A DNA stretch of 5,809 nucleotides from an uncultured Fretibacterium sp. (GTDB taxonomy: Bacteria > Synergistota > Synergistia > Synergistales > Aminobacteriaceae), in NCBI GenBank assembly GCA_937900285.1, contig CALCEM010000041.1:1-5809 (forward strand), read 5' to 3'. The position numbers and the translations under genes were made by a program. Shown here piece after piece: positions 3,957 through 5,809 of this stretch. Positions within the stretch are counted from its first letter, which is position 1. The number at the start of each line of letters is the position of its first letter. A model generated the notes under the pieces. The model had not been told where the DNA came from. It worked only from the letters and a program-made list of their open reading frames with translations, and ran no database searches.

Positions 3957-5809
3957 TTAACGTCTTTTAATATTAACCAATAATCCAAGCACTGCAAACA
4001 AACTCAAAGCACTTAACCCCGTATTGCATCCGCCACTTGAACCGCCCTCAAGACGAGCAGCAGTAGGTTTTGATGTCGTAGTCGCAACTATAGGAATGTA
4101 ACTGCTATTTTCTGTAGTGTCAACATAAACCGCAACCCTAATTTCTTCACCTTCTGCAGGAACTGTTTCAATTTTTTCGTTGCTTGAATTCATAAATACA
4201 AACTCACCAGTTGTAGCTGCAGAATTTACAGATTTTACTGACACTTCACCATCAACACTGAGCATGTAAAGTTTAAGCACAGCTCCGACCTCAAGATTAT
4301 CTATCGGAATGCCAAATACATAATAACCAGACTGAGGAAAAGTCAAGGTATTAAGAGCCAATTTTGCTTCATATCCATTTTCGATGTTGAGTTTTGATTC
4401 AATTTCCGATTTGAGAGATGAAACGCTGTTTAAATCGCCTATCATGTCTTCATTAATTTCATAAACGTCTCCTGCATCGATTCCGTACTTGTCTTTGATA
4501 GCTCCTTTTACATCTTCTATGTCTTCATCCGAAAGACTAATTATTTCAACTTCTCCGCTGTCTGCAGGTTGTTCCGGAGTGGTGTCGTTAGTTTTTTTCG
4601 GATCAGTTTCTGCAGTTTGTTCCGGATCAGTTTCCGATGCAATTGTCAGACCAAAATTTGACTCGTAATAATTTCCTTCGCTGTCACGGTAGGCATATCC
4701 CTTTTCATTTTCGTCTAATAAACTGGATGGTAAATATTGATCTTTATCATAACCCGGCACATCATTAGGAGAAATGCATACGCCATCCTGATCTACGGAT
4801 ATAACAGCGTCGTTTTTCGGCAAAGTCAACGGCAATACTCCGGTCGGGCTGTATTTTCCAGTAATAACATCAATAGTAGCATCGGTGAAAGTGTCAAAAC
4901 CTACCGTCAACGCATCAACATAAGGCTCAACATTTCCCAACAGCCAAGGCAGTGTAATATTTACGTTAGCTATTACAAATCCGCCGTTAGCGTGTACAGT
5001 GTCGGCAATTTCTTTAATATTTCCGGCATTCTTTACTGTAGTTTCTTCGTGCGTAGTTGTTAAAGGAAGTCCGGTGCTCTGATCAACATTAATAACTGTT
5101 TTCCCGTCGCAAATATCAAGCTCCAAAAATCCTGCTGTAGCTGTTGAATAATTTCCGGATGACGGACTAATGAAAAATATTGCGTAATCAGCTTCGGTAT
5201 AATCTTCAGTTACATCAATTCCCCGATCGCTACTAAAAGCATAACGAAGAGCCAAAAGTGAAGCAGTATCGCCGGCTTGGTCAAAATAATCTACATAAAC
5301 TTTTTTGCCTTCTAATTTCTTTTCGGTCAATGGAAGAGTTTTATTAACATTTTTCAAGAGTACGACGGATTTTTGATGAGCTTCATATACAATTTCTTTA
5401 TTGCGTGCTTCATTAATTATTTCTGTAGCTTCATCGGGATCGCGATAAGGATTTTCAAATAAACCGAGTTCAAATTCTTCTTTAAGCAAACGCCCTGCAG
5501 CTTCGTCAATGCGATCTTCAGTTAAATAATATCTCTCATCTTCAGCATTTGCCGTATAATCATCTGATAAACTTCTCTCGTATGCTTCTTTTAATGATGT
5601 TGTATTTGTCAGACCTCCGATAATGTCCGTCCCTGCGTTTATGGCGTAAGCTGCTTGAAGTGCCGGGTCGTCTTTATAATCTGTCATGCCCCAAGCCATA
5701 TTACCCAATATGCCGGTATCAGAATTAATATAACCTTTAAAGCCCATTGTATTGCGGAGTAAATCAGTTATAAAAAATTTGTTATATGCAAATCCTACGG
5801 CATCACTGA
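3957..5809 (-). CDS. Glycoside hydrolase family 3 enzyme (beta-glucosidase/xylosidase-like) with C-terminal envelope-sorting tail; N-terminus off the window
   Basis: Predicted retaining exo-glycosidase acting outside the cytoplasm on oligosaccharides; the exact sugar cannot be read. The frame is open to the right edge: 20 codons precede the Met at 5747, which is internal and counted here as residue 1. LLRNT then MGFKGYINSDTG is the end of the GH3 barrel, with Asp10 as nucleophile (usual pattern GFxGxVxSDxG). HQKSVVLLKN (124-133) begins the alpha/beta sandwich GH3_C domain, which closes near NFGL (364-367). The acid/base Glu is not evident; Glu209 is one candidate. Next come a Thr/Pro/Asp-rich linker (371-398), an acidic region rich in predicted helix (about 402-455), a beta-rich region (460-560), and a Synerg-CTERM-like tail (570-596). 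The fibronectin-like domain that often follows GH3_C is absent. By usual GH3 size, about 250-300 N-terminal residues, including any signal peptide, are missing. Stop TAA is at 3959-3957, followed by a strong terminator. Confidence 0.9.
   Translation of the reverse strand, partial: SDAVGFAYNKFFITDLLRNTMGFKGYINSDTGILGNMAWGMTDYKDDPALQAAYAINAGTDIIGGLTNTTSLKEAYERSLSDDYTANAEDERYYLTEDRIDEAAGRLLKEEFELGLFENPYRDPDEATEIINEARNKEIVYEAHQKSVVLLKNVNKTLPLTEKKLEGKKVYVDYFDQAGDTASLLALRYAFSSDRGIDVTEDYTEADYAIFFISPSSGNYSTATAGFLELDICDGKTVINVDQSTGLPLTTTHEETTVKNAGNIKEIADTVHANGGFVIANVNITLPWLLGNVEPYVDALTVGFDTFTDATIDVITGKYSPTGVLPLTLPKNDAVISVDQDGVCISPNDVPGYDKDQYLPSSLLDENEKGYAYRDSEGNYYESNFGLTIASETDPEQTAETDPKKTNDTTPEQPADSGEVEIISLSDEDIEDVKGAIKDKYGIDAGDVYEINEDMIGDLNSVSSLKSEIESKLNIENGYEAKLALNTLTFPQSGYYVFGIPIDNLEVGAVLKLYMLSVDGEVSVKSVNSAATTGEFVFMNSSNEKIETVPAEGEEIRVAVYVDTTENSSYIPIVATTTSKPTAARLEGGSSGGCNTGLSALSLFAVLGLLVNIKRR
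3960..4040 (-). other. C-terminal Synerg-CTERM-like sorting signal of the GH3 protein
   Basis: The last 27 codons encode SSGGCNTG, a hydrophobic stretch of about 15 residues (LSALSLFAVLGLLV) and a basic end, KRR. Short motif, one membrane helix and Arg cluster at the extreme C-terminus is the layout of C-terminal protein-sorting signals. Gly-Gly-Cys-Asn-x-Gly is, as I recall it, the hallmark of the Synerg-CTERM family of Synergistota. The Cys (codon 4028-4026) is the likely site of processing or lipid attachment by analogy with other Cys-containing tails; that step is inferred. Confidence 0.75.
4564..4634 (-). repeat. Short direct repeats encoding the GH3 linker
   Basis: Plus-strand bases 4564-4578 and 4612-4626 are the same 15-base unit with one difference (gcag-g/t-ttgttccgga), 48 bases apart. 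CGGATCAGTTTC also occurs twice, at 4599-4610 and 4623-4634, 24 bases apart. In protein this reads as ETDPEQT, ETDPKKT, DTTPEQP: a repeated acidic Thr-Pro linker that probably grew by slippage or unequal recombination and may vary in length between strains. Confidence 0.75.

Noticed and set aside
3789..3983. Plus-strand open frame of 64 codons spanning the GH3-GH28 gap
   Set aside because: It runs through the terminator hairpin and its A-run, giving a lysine-rich low-complexity product with no family resemblance; no support as a gene.
4737..5063. Plus-strand open frame of 108 codons opposite the GH3 gene
   Set aside because: The minus strand carries the well-supported GH3_C domain here; the plus-strand product has no recognisable features.

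Overview
The window looks like the end of a draft or metagenomic contig. Its first 28 bases are Illumina adapter, not genome. The DNA behind it is AT-rich and carries four protein genes, two of them cut by the window edges. The best taxonomic clue is the C-terminus of the GH3 enzyme: a Gly-Gly-Cys-Asn motif, one hydrophobic helix and a final Lys-Arg-Arg. This matches the Synerg-CTERM sorting signal described from Synergistota (Synergistetes). I therefore infer a Synergistota bacterium, perhaps from a gut or another plant-fibre-rich habitat. That assignment rests mainly on one motif and is tentative.

Layout, left to right. Bases 30-815 (+) hold the C-terminal three quarters of a family 2 glycosyltransferase, cut by the adapter. 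It is clearly more AT-rich than the rest. A GC-rich inverted repeat at 833-867 separates it from a convergent PLP-dependent aminotransferase (888-2039, -). Next, also on the minus strand, are a secreted fibronectin III plus GH28 exo-polygalacturonase of PehX type (2159-3796) and the C-terminal two thirds of a GH3 glycosidase (3957 to beyond the right edge). Each of these two is followed by its own intrinsic terminator (2086-2117 and 3880-3921). They are therefore probably separate transcripts, although they point the same way. A candidate promoter for the GH28 gene lies at 3829-3857.

How the genes fit together. GH28 and GH3 form a small plant-polysaccharide module. The exo-polygalacturonase has a Sec signal peptide and no sorting tail, so it should be free in the periplasm or medium. 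The GH3 enzyme carries a charged linker, an extra domain and the sorting tail, so it is probably held in the envelope. The aminotransferase is general amino-acid metabolism. The glycosyltransferase fits surface polysaccharide synthesis and has no visible link to the two hydrolases. No RNA gene, mobile element, attachment site or CRISPR array is visible, and no gene-free stretch exceeds about 160 bases.
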